64,000 bases of DNA from Limnanthes douglasii subsp. nivea (Eukaryota; Streptophyta; Magnoliopsida; Brassicales; Limnanthaceae). The notes below the pieces were generated by a model. That model was given only the letters and a program-made list of their open reading frames with translations, was not told where the DNA came from and ran no database searches. The translations under genes were made by a program, and so were the position numbers. The DNA lies in the NCBI GenBank assembly GCA_036936605.1, contig JAUPFV010000005.1, forward strand, positions 75,528,885 through 75,592,884. Direction: 5' to 3'. Of the stretch, positions 47,310-60,719 are shown in pieces (position 1 is the stretch's first letter; each line of letters opens with the position of its first letter).

Positions 47310-47864
47310 ACCGCGATATTTGATGGCCGATTACACACATATGTGTACTACCAATAACTATTACACCAAATCCGATTTGACTGCATGAGTTAAATCTGAA
47401 AGCACCAAGTTAGGATTCATTACTTGTATCGTTAAAGATGGCGACAATAGTAAAAATTAGAAAACTTCAATGATGTACTTTAAGTGCGAGAGACAAAGTC
47501 TTTATAAACATAACCCCAAACCGAGGTTTGTGAAAAAGCGTCGACAATGCTCATCGAAAAAACGCGGTTTTGCCTTCATTTTAAAAGGAAGTTCATTCGT
47601 AAACTACCTAGTTATTAGAGATTGATAGTGGTAAACGGGAAACACAACCACAAATTATTTTTACCCGCTAGACTAAAAGTGGACAAAAAGAAGTTAGTTC
47701 GTAAAATCACGACAATTTGGTTCTTCACCAAGAGAGAGATATCGTGGTTGCAGCTTACGAACCCTAAAAATCTTGTATGCATATCACTTATAATATGCTT
47801 TGAAAATACTGTTTGGTCGATAAAGTGGGTAAAACCTAAATACAATACTTGTTTGGGAAATTAA
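47310..47864 (+). pseudogene. MULE/FAR1-type DNA-binding domain relic
   Basis: Translated fragments include a LGFITCIV-like strand (near 47410), FKCERQSLYKHN (47483), a KKRRQCSSKKRGFAF stretch (47530-47580) and VNGKHNHKLFLPARL (47629). This is the zinc-binding pattern found at 6730-6910 in the complete MULE: Cys, Cys-like region, then HNH. The Cys residues of the second motif are partly lost and stops lie near 47455 and 47615. No catalytic core follows; gypsy sequence begins within about 120 bp. Confidence 0.7.
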
Positions 47865-47979
47865 GAGAGCACGAGTACTTCCTTTGGAGCAAGCAAACGA
47901 AGCAACCATAGAGATCCTCGATTTTGTTTTTCGCGTATCCTACAAGCATCGATCTTTTGCGCATATTTCTCTAAGTTAT

Positions 47980-48344
47980 TGTTGATATGGAAATAGGATT
48001 TGAGGACTAAATTGTAAAAAATGTAAATTTAAGGATTTAATTGTAAGTAATGTTAGTTTTGTCCTTAATTTGTAACTGATGTAAGTTTTAGAGGATATTT
48101 GTAACTATGTATAATTAGCGAGGACTAAACAGCAATTAGCTCACTTTTGTAACAGATTTTAGTTTGAGACTAAGTCTTGGCTCCTCTATACAAAGGACCA
48201 GACTACTCTAATAAAAATGGTTGAACACTTTTACTTTCAAAATCATTTGTACTTGTGTTTTCTCTCTCTCTAAAAACTCTATAGCTCATTCTCTCTCTAG
48301 AATTCTCTCTTGACAATTAGCTAAAGCAAAGTTATAACTCATCA
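47980..48344 (+). repeat. 5' LTR of the Ty3/gypsy Tat-like element
   Basis: It starts TGTTGATATGG and ends ACTCATCA. A CT-rich segment with CTCTCTCTCT near the end is typical of a leader. TTGGCGAATCCGTTGG (48347-48362) follows directly and occupies the primer-site position. No 3' LTR is left for comparison. Confidence 0.55.
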
Positions 48345-48475
48345 AATTGGCGAATCCGTTGGTGACGTAAAATCAGTGTTCTTATTTTTTTTCGAAATAT
48401 TGATACAATCTAGTTGTATTCTGATTAAAATACATACGATCAATCCTGAAAACAATCATACGCTTCAGTCAGCGA

Positions 48476-51400
48476 TGGATGCTGAGAAAACTGATAGAAA
48501 TAAAACTGATGGAAATTGAACTGATGGATCATCTCTGATCCGAGCTCAATCTGATATCAAGGCGCGAATGAATCAGCTTTTAGATAAAATTAATACATTG
48601 AATCAGAAATATGAATGATGGGAACAATAGATACTCTCAGCAAGGCTCAGATACGAGGTTAGACATGAAGTAGAAAAGACCGAGGTGGAAGGTCAATCAG
48701 ATTGATCTTTTGACAATCGACGCGCTAAGTCCGAGAAAAAAAACACGTTTTGCGACTCCTAAAGAACGATATTCGCCTCGAAATGAGAGGAAGGATAAAA
48801 AGAAATTAGTGATTTCTAGTGATGAGGAGGTCGAAAGTTCAGCCTCGGGTTTTAAGAGGCACAGATGTTCTTCAAAAGGGGAATCAGATAGAGATTATTC
48901 GAGGAAGTCTAACAAAGAGAGTAAATCTAAGAATGCTCATAGTTCAAATTGGCATGAAGGAAATCATTCGAATTAGTATGCTGAAACTGATAGGAACCTA
49001 TATGTCACAATGGGAGCTGATGATCAGTCCGTTCAAGGTGTTGAATGGAGAAATTCTCCGTTGACAGATGAAATTTAATCCATAGCGCTTCCGAAGCATT
49101 TTGACATTTCCAAAGTGGAGAAGTTCGATGGGATTCAGGATCCCGATGATCATATCGAACAATTCAAGAATTATATGATGAATTTCAAAGATGACTGGCT
49201 TGTGTGTCGTGTATTTTCACAGACTTTTAAGGGAACAACAATTAAGTGGTACAACAGGATTTCAAGGGGGTCCATATCAAATTTTAGAGATTTATATACT
49301 GCTTTTCGAAGGAAGTTTGTGGGAAGCAAAGAAATAAGAGCAAATGAGGATACCATTATTCAATGTAGGCAGGCACCGGGAGAAAAGTTGAAAGACTATA
49401 CAAATAGATTTGTGTTGACCAAGGCTAGTTTGGACAACTGTGAGGAAAATATGGCGATGTCAGCCTTTCGCCAGGTATTATTGTCAGGGAATCTGGCTAA
49501 TGAGACGACAAAGAGAAGGGCCTTGAATTTTGGAGCTTTGATGGCTTAATTTGAGGATCAGATCAAAATGGAGGAGTCGAGTAGAGTCCGAGGTAGACCA
49601 GTCAGCACTCCGAAAAATTCGAGACAGACAATCAATAATCAGAGGCAGCCCTAGAGTGGTAATAACAATGGCAATGGCAATCAGCAACCGACGCAGAAGA
49701 ACATCAATTTGCCTCCTCAGAGTGGTGGTTATTCAAATCACGCTACATCTAACACTTACAACAGGCCTAGACCAAATACATGTGTCAAGCCAGAGTACTA
49801 TGCTGATCTGACAGAGAATATGTCTATCATCTGGGATAAAACTATAAGTTTTGTAAATTTCAGGAAGCCGGCTCCCACCGGCAGACCAATGGAGGACAGA
49901 AATAATAAATTTTGCAGATATCATGATGATATTGGACATGATACGAATGATTATATTTCTCTGAAGAAATAAATCCAATATTTGATTGAGAATGGAAAGA
50001 TCCTGACTTATGTGAAGTCACATGAGACTGCATCAAAAAATAATGGTGCATCGACTTCGAAGGCTGCACCGCCAGCTGAAAATTTGATGATTTTGGATTC
50101 ACAGGCTGAACCATTCGATGCTTCTTCGGAGTATGTTGAAAAGGATCCGAACATATTGATTTTGATGGCAGTGGAAGAATCTATAGAAAAGGGACGTGTT
50201 CGGGAGTTATGCAAGTTTTTTGAATCGTTAGCTATTTTTGGAGGCGATTCAATGACTGGGAACTCGGATAGTTCAAGGAAAAGGCATGTTGTCAATTTGA
50301 CAACTCAAATTGAAGGGAGGATGGCTACGCACTTGTACGAGAAGAAAGATATTCTCTTCATTTTGCTTGATGAAGACGATCTGAGAGGTACCGCAGGACC
50401 ACACGAAGATGCTGTGGTGATTCGAGCTAAGGTGGCTGGTGTTGAAATTCGACGTGTTTTGATTGATACTGGCAGTTCTACCAATATCTTTTTTAAATCC
50501 ACCTATGATAGAATGACAAATCCACCTCGGATTTCTCAATCGGATCGAACTATTATTGGATTCACGGGTGTAACAGCTTGTGTTGTTGGAGAATTCGAAG
50601 GTGAGGTGAGTTTGGGAAAATGACCATTTAAGAAAAAAGTCCAGGTATTCTTTGTGGTAGTGGACTGTCCCACAAGTTATAATGCTATTTTTGGAAGATC
50701 GTGGCTTTCAAGAATGCATGGGGTGGTGTCTACAGTTCATCAGTGCTTTAAGTACGTGGTTGGAGATAGAGTTGGGGTTGTTCGAGGTGACCAGAAGGTT
50801 TCCAGGGAATGCTATGCTACTGCACTTCGGATCCGAGGATTTAGAAGTGGAGATTTAATGCGTGAATAGCAATTAGAAGGGACACCTTCGGATTTTGAAG
50901 AAAGGGTTGACGATCCGAGGGAAACCCCGAGGTCTTTAACGGTGAGTGAAGAGATAGAGGAGTTTACTTTTTTCGGAAAGAAAAGTGCTTCCAATCCGAA
51001 CTTTATTGACCCATTTTCTATGTCAACAATTGCTTGATTTTTTATCTCAAGATTTGGATGTCTTCGCTTGGAGGATAGAGGATCTAATAGGACTACCTAT
51101 TGATGTAATTTGACACAGCTTGTCCATAGATCTGAAGGTCAAGCCGGTAATTTAGAAAAGAATAGCGTTTTCCTCGACAAAAGCAAAAACAATTGTTGCT
51201 GAAGTGGATCGATTGTCTAAGGTCGGACACATAAGGGAGTCACAGTATCCTTTATGGATGGCGAATCAGATGGTAGTAAAAAAGAAGAATGGGAAAATGG
51301 AGCATGTGTGTGGATTTTAAAGATTTGAATCGAGCTTGTCCCAAAGATCTATTTCCTGCTCCTCGAATAGATCAGTTGATTGATTTTACTTCAGGAAATA

Positions 51401-54114
51401 AAACTTTTAACTTTTATGGATGCTTTTGCAGGGTATAATCAGATCCAAATGGGTCCAAAAGATCAAGAAATCAAAACTTTTATAACTGATAGGGGCTTGC
51501 ATTGTTATAGAGTGATGCCCTTCGGATTGAAGAATGCTGGAGCCACTTATCAGAGATTAATGAATAAAGCTTTTGCTATGCAGATCGGAAGAAATATGGA
51601 GGTATATATAGACGACATGTTAGTGAAAAGCTCAAAGGATGAAGTGCATCTTGATGATTTAGAGGAAGCCTTTTTGAATTTAAGAGCTACAAGGTTGAAA
51701 TTAAATCTTGAGAATTGCAACTTCAGAGTTCGATCGGGGAAGTTTTTGGGTTTTATCATCAGTGAAAAAGGAATAGAAGCTGACCCAGAACAATTAAAAG
51801 CTTTGATAACAATGAATTCTCATCGGTCAATCAAAGAAGTGCAAATTTTGACAAGAAGGTTAAAAGCATTAAATCGATTTATTTCAAGATTCTGCAACAA
51901 ATGCTTTCCTTTCTTTCAAGTGTTATGAGGGCCCGGTAGGTTCGAATGGACATCGGAATATGAAGCAGCTTTCACAAACATTAAAAATTTGTTGTCATCA
52001 CCAGATATTTTGTCAAAGCCTTGAAATGGGGATAAATTATATTTGTATATCGCGGTATTGGATTTTGCACTAAGCGCAATGTTAATCAGTGAAGATTCAG
52101 GAGTTTCGTAGCCTTTGTATTGCATTAGTAAAAGTTTGGTGGCAGCAGAAAAGAGGTATACTATTGAAGAGGTATACTATTGGCATTATCGTTGGTGATT
52201 GCTGCTAGAAAGATGCGCCCGTATTTTAAAGCTCATACTATTGAAGTCTGAACTTCATTCCTCTTGAAAAATGTTTTACAGCGGCCTGATATTTCAGGGA
52301 GGATGACTAAATTTTCAGTGGAGTTGGGGGACTATGATATTTTGTTTACACCTCGAACAACAATAAAGGCGCAAGCATTAGCAGATTTTTTTATTAAATT
52401 CCATTCAAGCCGATCAGATGAGGAAGAAACTGAAAAAGTCATACATGTTGATTTGAGGCGGGTTGTTCGAACAGATGGGGGATCTAGTGTTTCAGGATGC
52501 TGTGATGGGGTTCAGTTAATAGCTCCGACGGGAGAGACAATGATTCAATCCATTAAATTTGGTTTTCATGCTTCGAACAATGAAGCTGAATACAAAGATG
52601 CTTTGGGAGGTTTGAGATTGGCAAAAATTTACGGGGAAACTTTAGTACATTTGGAAACAGATTCTCAGTTATTCGCAAATCATGTATTTTGATTTTCCGA
52701 AGCAAGGAAGGATCGTTTGATTTTGTATCTTTGGGAGCTTCAAAACTTAATGCTTCTGCTTGACAACGTTGTTGTGGAATATATTGGCAGAGGAAGTAAC
52801 ATGGTGGTTGATTCTTTAGTAAATGTTGCTTATAAGAAATAATATCCTTGGATTTTGCTACAAGAAAATCCTTCGATTGTTACTCAATCTAGCCAATGTG
52901 AATGCATAGAAGAATTTTATAACACTGATGAAAGCCGACACGATTGGCGATCGGATATCCTTAATTTTTTGAATCAAGGAATATTTCTAGAGGATTCACA
53001 GTTGGCCAAAACATTATGGGGTAAAGCCTTCGGATATATAGTACTGTATGGGATTTTGTATAAAAAGGCTTTGAGCAAGCCATTATTACGATGTTTAAGC
53101 AAACAAGAATCACAAGAAGTATTGTCAGAGTTGCATGATGGTGAAAGGTCAGCTCATTATGGGTTCAAAGCTTAATCACGTCGAGTTTTACTTACATGGT
53201 TTTATTGACCTACAATTATTAACTATGCTAAGAATTTAGTCCGAGGTTGTGATACTTGTCAGGGATTTGCAAATGCTATTCATAGACCAGCAGTACCGCT
53301 TATGTTTATATCTGAGGCAGTACCATTTGATAGATGAGGAATTGATTTGGTGGGACCGTTGCCGATGGCTTCTGGGGGAAGACAGATGATAATTGTAGTG
53401 GTTGATTATTTATTGTGAAAAGTATCTGTTGTCGTTTTGGAGTTCCTCGGAGGATTACAACTGGAAAATAACCCTCAGTTTAATAACAAGGAAATGACTG
53501 TATTTTGTACTTCTAAAGGAATTCAACAATGTTTTTCGACCCCTTTTCATCCTCAAGCTAATGGACAAGTGGAAGTGACAAACAAAACAATTTTAGATGG
53601 CTTGAAGAAGAATTCATTAGGGGCAGCAGGAAAATGGCCAAACTATTTGCAAGAGGTACGTTGGGCTTATCGAAAAACTCCAATAGAGGCTACAAAAGAT
53701 ACGCATTTTTCTTTGGGATACGATATGGATGCAGTCAGCCCCATTAAATCTACGATGTTATCTTTTAGAATATATCAATATTCTGAAAGGTTTAATGATG
53801 AAGTTCGAAGGGCTAATTTGGATCTGATTGAGGAAAAACAAGTTCGAGCTCATCTGAATGTAATTCATTATCAAACTCTTATGAGAAATAGATACGATTC
53901 GAAGCTGAAGAGAATAGAAAGAAGGTGATAAGGTGTTGCGAAACGTTTTCTTGCACACAAAGGAGAAGAACATCAGAAAAATGGCTCTGAATTGGGAAGG
54001 GCCTTATACAGTTGTTGAAGAATTAAGCCGGGGTCCTATCGACTTTTTGATTTCGAAAGGAGGATGCTTCAACATCCGTGGAATATCCAACACTTGAAGC
54101 TTTATTGGGAGTAG
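48476..54114 (+). pseudogene. Ty3/gypsy gag-pol, Tat-like (extra RNase H)
   Basis: In order: gag (FDGIQDPDDHIEQFKNYM at 49121, TFKGTTIKWYNRI, FRRKFVGSKE), protease (RVLIDTGSSTNIFF at 50455), and reverse transcriptase (FMDAFAGYNQIQMG at 51416, VMPFGLKNAGATYQRLMNK, VYIDDMLVKSS at 51602). Then come the standard RNase H region, a second RNase H with TDGGSSVSGC (52472) and HASNNEAEYKDALGGLRLA (52568), and integrase (FHPQANGQVEVTNKT at 53547, RWAYRKTP) ending at TGGGAGTAG 54106-54114. The second RNase H is the mark of the Tat lineage. Many single stops and shifts separate long open pieces (for example 182 codons across RT), so it is moderately old. Confidence 0.9.
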
Positions 54115-54552
54115 ATATGTTTTTGTACTTTGGAATTTTTCTTTTGAATGGCGCACTCTTTCCTAGGCCTATGAAGGATTTAACGAGGCGTCGTGTACAT
54201 ATTCAATATTATCAATAAAGTTCATTTTTTGGCCAATGGTTGTTTATATATGTTTGAATACTATCTTAAGAAATCATCAAAGACTGATCACCTTTGAGAT
54301 TAGTTAAGAGTAGAATTTTTCGAAGTATTTATGACACTTTTCGAAGAAACAAGCATGTTTAATAATCACATCACATTTTTATTTCAAAGTGGACGCTTAA
54401 TAGCACACTGAGAATTTTTTGAAGAGCTGTCACAGCTTAACAACGCATTGAGAATTTATCGAAAAACTACCAGGGTTTAAATTATTGAGATTTATGGTGA
54501 GATTTTTTCGAAGAGCTATTGTGTTCATGTATTTAAGGTGGTCAGTTTATAT
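54115..54552 (+). other. 3' non-coding remainder of the gypsy element
   Basis: It contains degenerate repeats with TTTTCGAAGAGCTAT and TGAGAATTTATCGAA, as often found after pol in Tat elements. The 3' LTR is missing; sequence switches at about 54553 to the duplicated LINE. Confidence 0.6.
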
Positions 54553-56480
54553 TTAGAATTAGCTATGCTATCAAAACTGTTACGAAAATAATTATGATTC
54601 TAATTTTAAAGATAATTCTTCAGTCCTTTGAGCTTACCCCAGAATATTGCAATGGGGTAGCTAGTAATAGGGAGCTTCCAGTTATTTTCAACATCTTTAA
54701 GGAAGTTACTATGAAGAAACCACATATTTTGGAATTTAAATGAAGGTTTAGGTTAAGATATGAAAGTTGAAATAATAATACACAAAGGTGAATGGTCTAA
54801 GCCAATCCTGGCCAGGTGTTTCACCATTGTAATATCAAAGAAATTTATCTAATACACATTTATTAAGCTTCTGTCGAGTATTTTCCATTTAAAATTATTG
54901 GACCAAGTGTAATTGGATCCTATTAACCTGGATCCTCTAAATGCTAATCCAGCATCATGTTATTAAAGTCATCAATTGCATTCAAATAAACAGTTTTACA
55001 AGCTAGCTTCTCAGAAGCTTTGGTGATAAGGTTAAACTCATCAACAATGAGCAACTTTTTGTTGGTGAGAAAAATATTTATAAGATGGTTCTAGAGATAT
55101 ATTCTCTGGATTCTATTGCATTTTGCATAAATAATAGCTACTAAGAATTATTTCTTACAAGAGTGATGAGTAACTATTATATGAACAAACTGTTCATGAT
55201 TGATGATGATATTGATTTGGAAATTGTTCTTTCACAAGATCCAGATTTTGTTGTTGATGTTAGAAATACTGAAATTAAAGCCAATTTTGTTCTTTAAGGC
55301 TTCAAGTTTATTATTGGAAATTATTGGCTCTTGAAGCCTAATGAAACCAAGATTTTTTTGTTTTAGTAATTGATTTAATTCTTCTAACAAAGCTTTCATT
55401 TCTAATGTATCTGACATTCCAAGAATAATTATGATCATTTGATGAAGATTTGTACGATCTTGTTGATCATTTGGGGAATGTGGACCTGCTTGAATGCATA
55501 GATGAAATGGCCTTATATCTAGTTATTCTTTTTAAGGTATGTTTCTCTGTATCAATTGTTTCTAGGACAATGGGAAACGAGACAGTTTATTAATATTAAA
55601 GTCATCAGGATTTGTTTTGGTGATGGTGGAAGGCTGGCAGAGAGGATGGTTTTAGGTGAAATATGGTCAATATGTGGATTGACCATATCTTGAATAATAG
55701 AGAATTTGTTGGCTAAGTCAACTATCGGAAAGGCTTGTTCAAGTTTTCAATGAATGTTTTCATCAAGTTGACTTGAGGAATTGGTCAATAGAATAGTAGA
55801 TTGTTAAGTTAATATGGGATGATCCTTGCTGTTAGCATTAGTGATTAAATAATTGTTATTGTTTGATAAATGTATAACTTGTTTATTTTATAAGTGGCAA
55901 AAGAATCTGCGATAAGTTTTTTTCCTTGACGTGTTGACAATAATACCAATTTCAATCTTGGTCATCAATGTAAACTTTATTCATTAGGCTTTATAGTTTC
56001 TTTTCCTTGACTCGAGAGATTATAATATTAAAAAACTAATAAATGAAATAAATATCAAACAATCGCACAAAATAAATAATGAAAGAGTATACCAAACACT
56101 TAAATCACCAATGATCCTCCAACTTCAAGCAAACTTGATTGACTATATTGATTATGAATATTAATCTAAGTTCATAGAGGAATAATATAGACGAAGATCT
56201 TGTCCTGAGAGCTTATAGTTGTAATTAGTTTTTAGAGCTTGTGGAAGAACAATATTATTTGAGAGATAATATGAAAGATAAATAAGAAATCGACGAGTTT
56301 TTTTCTATTTATAGATAAGAAACTAAAAATATTAGATCGAGTCGGATATCTAATTTGATAATATTAAAAAAACTGTAAATATTATATCCCATTTTCAATG
56401 AAAAAAATCTTATAAATAGGATACTTCTTGTTTATTATTCTCAGAACTATTTCATACTTCTCACACAACTGTTATACTTC
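54553..56480 (-). pseudogene. LINE endonuclease part, copy 2
   Basis: This repeats 25468-27420. A 68-codon minus-strand frame (55438-55232) reads GMSDTLEMKALLEEL and ALKNKIGFNFSISNINNKIW. Further left come IIYAKCNRIQRIYL-like and LLIVDEFNLI segments, typical of the L1-type endonuclease. The reverse transcriptase part is absent, because the duplication begins inside the element. Confidence 0.75.
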
Positions 56481-56955
56481 AAATTTTATTATCTCAATCC
56501 ATATTTTTAATGGCTCTGAAAGGAGAATTTAGAAAACCCAAGTAGATGTCACTGAAACATCCTCAGCGTGTAGAAGAAGAGTCGAGAAGGATTCATCACT
56601 ATAATAAGATGTATCCAAGAGTATTGAAGAACAGATAAACTATTTAAAACATCTAATGATGTATAGTTGAAACATATAATAAAATATTAGTTGAAAGATC
56701 TAATAAACTATTTAAATTATCTAATATTTGAAAGATATTTAATTTATCTAAACATTCCAACAACTTTAAAGATCTAATAAACTATAAAAATATAAAAAAT
56801 TATTTACAATATAATATTTGAAATACCTAAGATGTGAAGACTCCAATTGATTTATTAGTTAAAAGATCTAATAAACTATTTAAAATATTTAATAAAGCTA
56901 CAAATAAACATGTCAAATATTTCGTTTATGATATACATATCTTAATTTATTTCAT

Positions 56956-57757
56956 TTGACTAAAATTAACGCATATAAATTAATTTTAATAAATGTATTT
57001 AAAATATACGATGAACTACTAAAGATGATAGATTCGGTACAAGGTGAAGATGGATTAGGTGATACTATTTGTGTACAAGAACCTCATGAACCAAATAGAA
57101 GCACTAGAGCTAGAGAAGCCAAGTCTTTTAGATCTGATTTTCAACTTTATTTATTTGAAGGGTCAAGAGAGGAAATTGACTTTAAATATCAATATCAATA
57201 TAGTTTTATTAGTGAGGATGATCCAAAGACTTTTAGTGAAGGTATGGCATCAAGAGATGTTGTATTTAGGAAGGAAACTATTCAACATGAGATAAATTTT
57301 ATCATGCATACTAATATATAAAAATTAGTTGATTTACCTCATGGTTGCAAATAATTAGAAAATAAATGTAATTTTAAAAATAAAATGAAATTAGATGGTA
57401 CCATTGAAAGGTATAAATCAAGATGGGTTATTCAAGGTTTTGGACAAAGAGATGAGATTACCTTCTTTGATACATATTCTCATGTTGCTAGAATTTCCAC
57501 TATTAGATTGTTGATATCAATTGCATCGGTATACAATATGGTGATTCATCAAATGGGTGTGAAAACTGCATTCTTGAATGGTGATTTGGATGAGGAGATT
57601 TATATGAAACAAGGAAAAGAGTTTATTATGCCTGGTTGTGAAAACAAGGTATGCAAGTTGAAAAAAATCTTTGTATGGTCTGAAACAAGCACCAACAGAT
57701 TGGCAAAATATTTTTGATAATGTGGTATTTTCTAATGATATCATTCTTAATCAAGTG

Positions 57758-57829
<72 letters not shown>

Positions 57830-58800
57830 AATGTGATGTGATGGTTCTCGTAAAGGAGTTATGATTTTTCTATATGTGGATGACATGTTGATTTTTGATA
57901 CCGACCAAAATCAAATTGATGAAACCAAGAAATTTGTGTCATCTAGTTTTGAGATGCAGGATTTGGGGGAAGCTGAGATGATTCTTGGTATAAAGCTCAA
58001 GCAAAAGAACAATAGTATGTCGATTTCTTAATCTCATTATATTGAGAAGATATTAAATAAATTTAATTTTAAAGATTGTTCTCTGGTTAGCACACATAGA
58101 GATCATACTCTTAAGCTTCTACCTAATAAAAGTGTTGCAGTATCTTAACTTGAATACTCAAAAGCCATTGGTTGTCTTATGTATCCCATTACTAGTACTA
58201 GGCAAGATACGCCCTATGATGTTGGAAATATTAGTTGGTATACTAGCAATCCTAGTTCATATCATTGACAAGCTTTAAACCGGGTATTCAAGTATTTGAA
58301 AAACATATGAATTATGGGTTGACTTATACAAGATCTCCTTCGATTCTTGAAGGTTATTCGAATGCGAGTTATATTTCCAATATGGATGATCATTCTTTTA
58401 CAAGTGGATGAGTGTTCTTTGTTTGGGGAGGTGCTATACCCTCGACATCCAAGAAACAAACCTGTATAACTGATTCGACAATAAAATCTCAATTTGTGGC
58501 ATTAGCAGCAGCTAATAAAGAAGATGAGTGGCTAAGAAATCTGATATATGAGATATCATTATGACCCAAACCGATAGCATCTATATCTATCAGGTGTGAT
58601 AGTGAAGCTGTCTTGACCAATGTCTATAGACAAGTTTATAAAGACAAATCTAGACAAATCTACCAATGTCTATAGCATGATTCGTGAACATATCACACAT
58701 GGTGTTATATTAGTGGCGTGTTATATTCCTAGAGTTTGTCAAAACTCAATATAATTTAGCTGATCATTTAACCAAACGGTTTAGTAGATAAATTATGCAC
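56956..58800 (+). pseudogene. copia pol relic (reverse transcriptase and RNase H), copy 2
   Basis: This is the same block as 27896-29700, slightly better kept in the RT start: IERYKSRWVIQGFGQRDEI and KTAFLNGDLDEEIYMKQGKE (57405-57625), then FLYVDDMLI (57870). The gap between the two RT pieces has grown by a long TA microsatellite. RNase H fragments lie at about 58360-58560. Stops and shifts differ partly from copy 1. Confidence 0.85.
57762..57826. repeat. (TA)n microsatellite expanded in copy 2
   Basis: About 65 bp of TA repeats sit inside the reverse transcriptase relic. Copy 1 has only about 8-12 bp of TA at the same point (near 28707). Confidence 0.95.
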
Positions 58801-58938
58801 AAATCAACTACTGGAATGTGATTAAAGTCCATCTGAAATCTCTTATGTTGAGATATTCAAATCTCATCTAATAAAATATTAGTGCCAAATTCAATACGGA
58901 AAACTTAACGTACACATTTACAGTATCATCCGGAGGGA

Positions 58939-59335
58939 TGTTTGAGAAAGCCTATCATTGATAAATGGCCATAAAATTGATTTATAAAAAGAGACTATTC
59001 AAGGGGCTAATGAGTATCATTATCACGATACTATTCTCTATGTATTTGCAAGTGATAATTTGTTGAAGGTTTATGAATCGCATGGTCCAGACTACAGTGT
59101 GTTTAGTTGTGATTATTAAATTCTCCAAGTTATTTCTGGAGACAAACGCACTATGTATGGCGTTTTATGCACGAAGTGAGGAGGCCCGCAAAAGGCATTC
59201 TGTCCACAAGCTTGCTTCGATAAGAGTCTTCGAGTCGTATTTTGCTACTTTGAGATTCACACTCTTTATAGGAGGACACATTCCTTTCTTATTTGATGGG
59301 TGTATATGAATATACGTATTAGAATCTCTTTTGTT
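58939..59335 (+). repeat. 3' LTR-like sequence of the copia relic, copy 2
   Basis: It follows a polypurine tract CCGGAGGGA (58930-58938) and starts TGTTTGAGAAAGCC. The right edge is uncertain, since no 5' LTR is present. It contains the conserved 78-codon frame 59073-59309, which matches nothing I know. Confidence 0.55.
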
Positions 59336-59539
59336 GTTGGAAAAGAATTACCAATAAGTAGGTTTGAAGTCTTCTATCAATATTAGAAAGTAATAATAAT
59401 TTTAATAAAATAAAAAATAAATTTGACTGGTATAATTAATAATTCGTGCAGTGAATAACTATTTTATGGGTGAAGTTAAAGATAAAATATATACAATTAA
59501 TACAATATTGATAAATGAGAACAATGTTTATTATGAGAT

Positions 59540-60451
59540 AAATATTTTCAAAGGGTATTGCTTTAATTGAGATCGGATGCTCTGACAATGTTACGCATGT
59601 GCTAAAGCCATCTCTAACCCTCGACGCCTTTATTATGAAATAATTTTTTTGAAATATCACTTACCATATGAAACGAGTATTGCTTTTAATTGAGACCGGA
59701 TACTCTAACAATGCTAGCCATGTATTAAGGCCATTTTTAACTCTCGGTCTCTATCTAGACCGAGGGTCGAAAGCGAAGAGACCGAATTATTATTGGTACT
59801 CCATTTCAAAAAGGCCAGATAAATTATTTAACGTAAATTAACGTAAATTTTAATACGATTATGTAATTAAAATTTAATATTAGTATATATTTATATTTAA
59901 ATTTAATTTATAATATAATTCAAATTTAATTCTATTAACCAACGGTTAGTCGTTTCAATTATTCATATCTAACTTTTTAGATCTTTTCAAGATAATTATC
60001 GTATATTATTATTAACACATTTCATGATGAAGCAACAATGCTTTGAATCATTGATTCATTAAATAAAAATTCTGGTATGTTTGAGAATACGTTGAAAGGT
60101 TTAAAATTTAGAATTTATAAATAAGACGACGTTTGTTTAACTTCCTAGATTCTTTTATGGGTCGAAAATGGACTAATATAATAACTTATAAAATTAGATT
60201 TAAAAGTTTTCGTTACAAACTTAAAAAAAATCGAAATGTTTATCGTTTCGATGTTACAATTCTAAAACATTATATTATTAATTTATCGTAAATAAAAATT
60301 ACACAAATAAATTTATAACATAAATTTAAAATAAATAATCTTGTAATTTTTTTTAAATATTAATATTAATTATTAATCATATATGTTAAATTATTTATTA
60401 TAAAATTAGTAAATGTACATGATAATGTAAATATTGAGAGAGTGAGATATA
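59540..60451. other. AT-rich region lost from copy 1, with a 118-bp tandem duplication
   Basis: Bases 59549-59625 and 59668-59745 are diverged direct repeats (GTATTGCTTTAATTGAGA). A small hairpin with CGGTCTCTATCTAGACCGAG lies near 59743. The remainder to 60451 is AT-rich without genes. The block from about 59612 is missing from copy 1. Confidence 0.65.
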
Positions 60452-60456
60452 GTGAG

Positions 60457-60707
60457 TGAAACAAATTGAACAGACACACGAACTGAAACAATAAACATAC
60501 AAGACAGTTGATTTTATTACTTAAAGAGTGCAACACAAAGGTTGAGTACTTATAGAAAATATGATTCAAACGTTTCTTAGTAATTTGAGACTTTCAGACT
60601 TCCTAATATAACTCCCAGTATTTCACTAAGCCATTTAATAGTTGAGAATTGATTTGGAGGTGTCTCCTTCTTGTAACTTGGATTAAAGAGTGCACTAATT
60701 TTTGACA
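60457..60707 (-). repeat. 3' LTR of the chimeric copia element, copy 2
   Basis: On the minus strand it starts TGTCAAAAATTAG and ends TTGTTTCA. The polypurine tract AAGGGGGAG (60716-60708) lies directly before it, and GTGAG (60452-60456) directly after. It aligns with the 5' LTR at 34261-34547. Confidence 0.85.
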
Positions 60708-60719
60708 CTCCCCCTTAGT

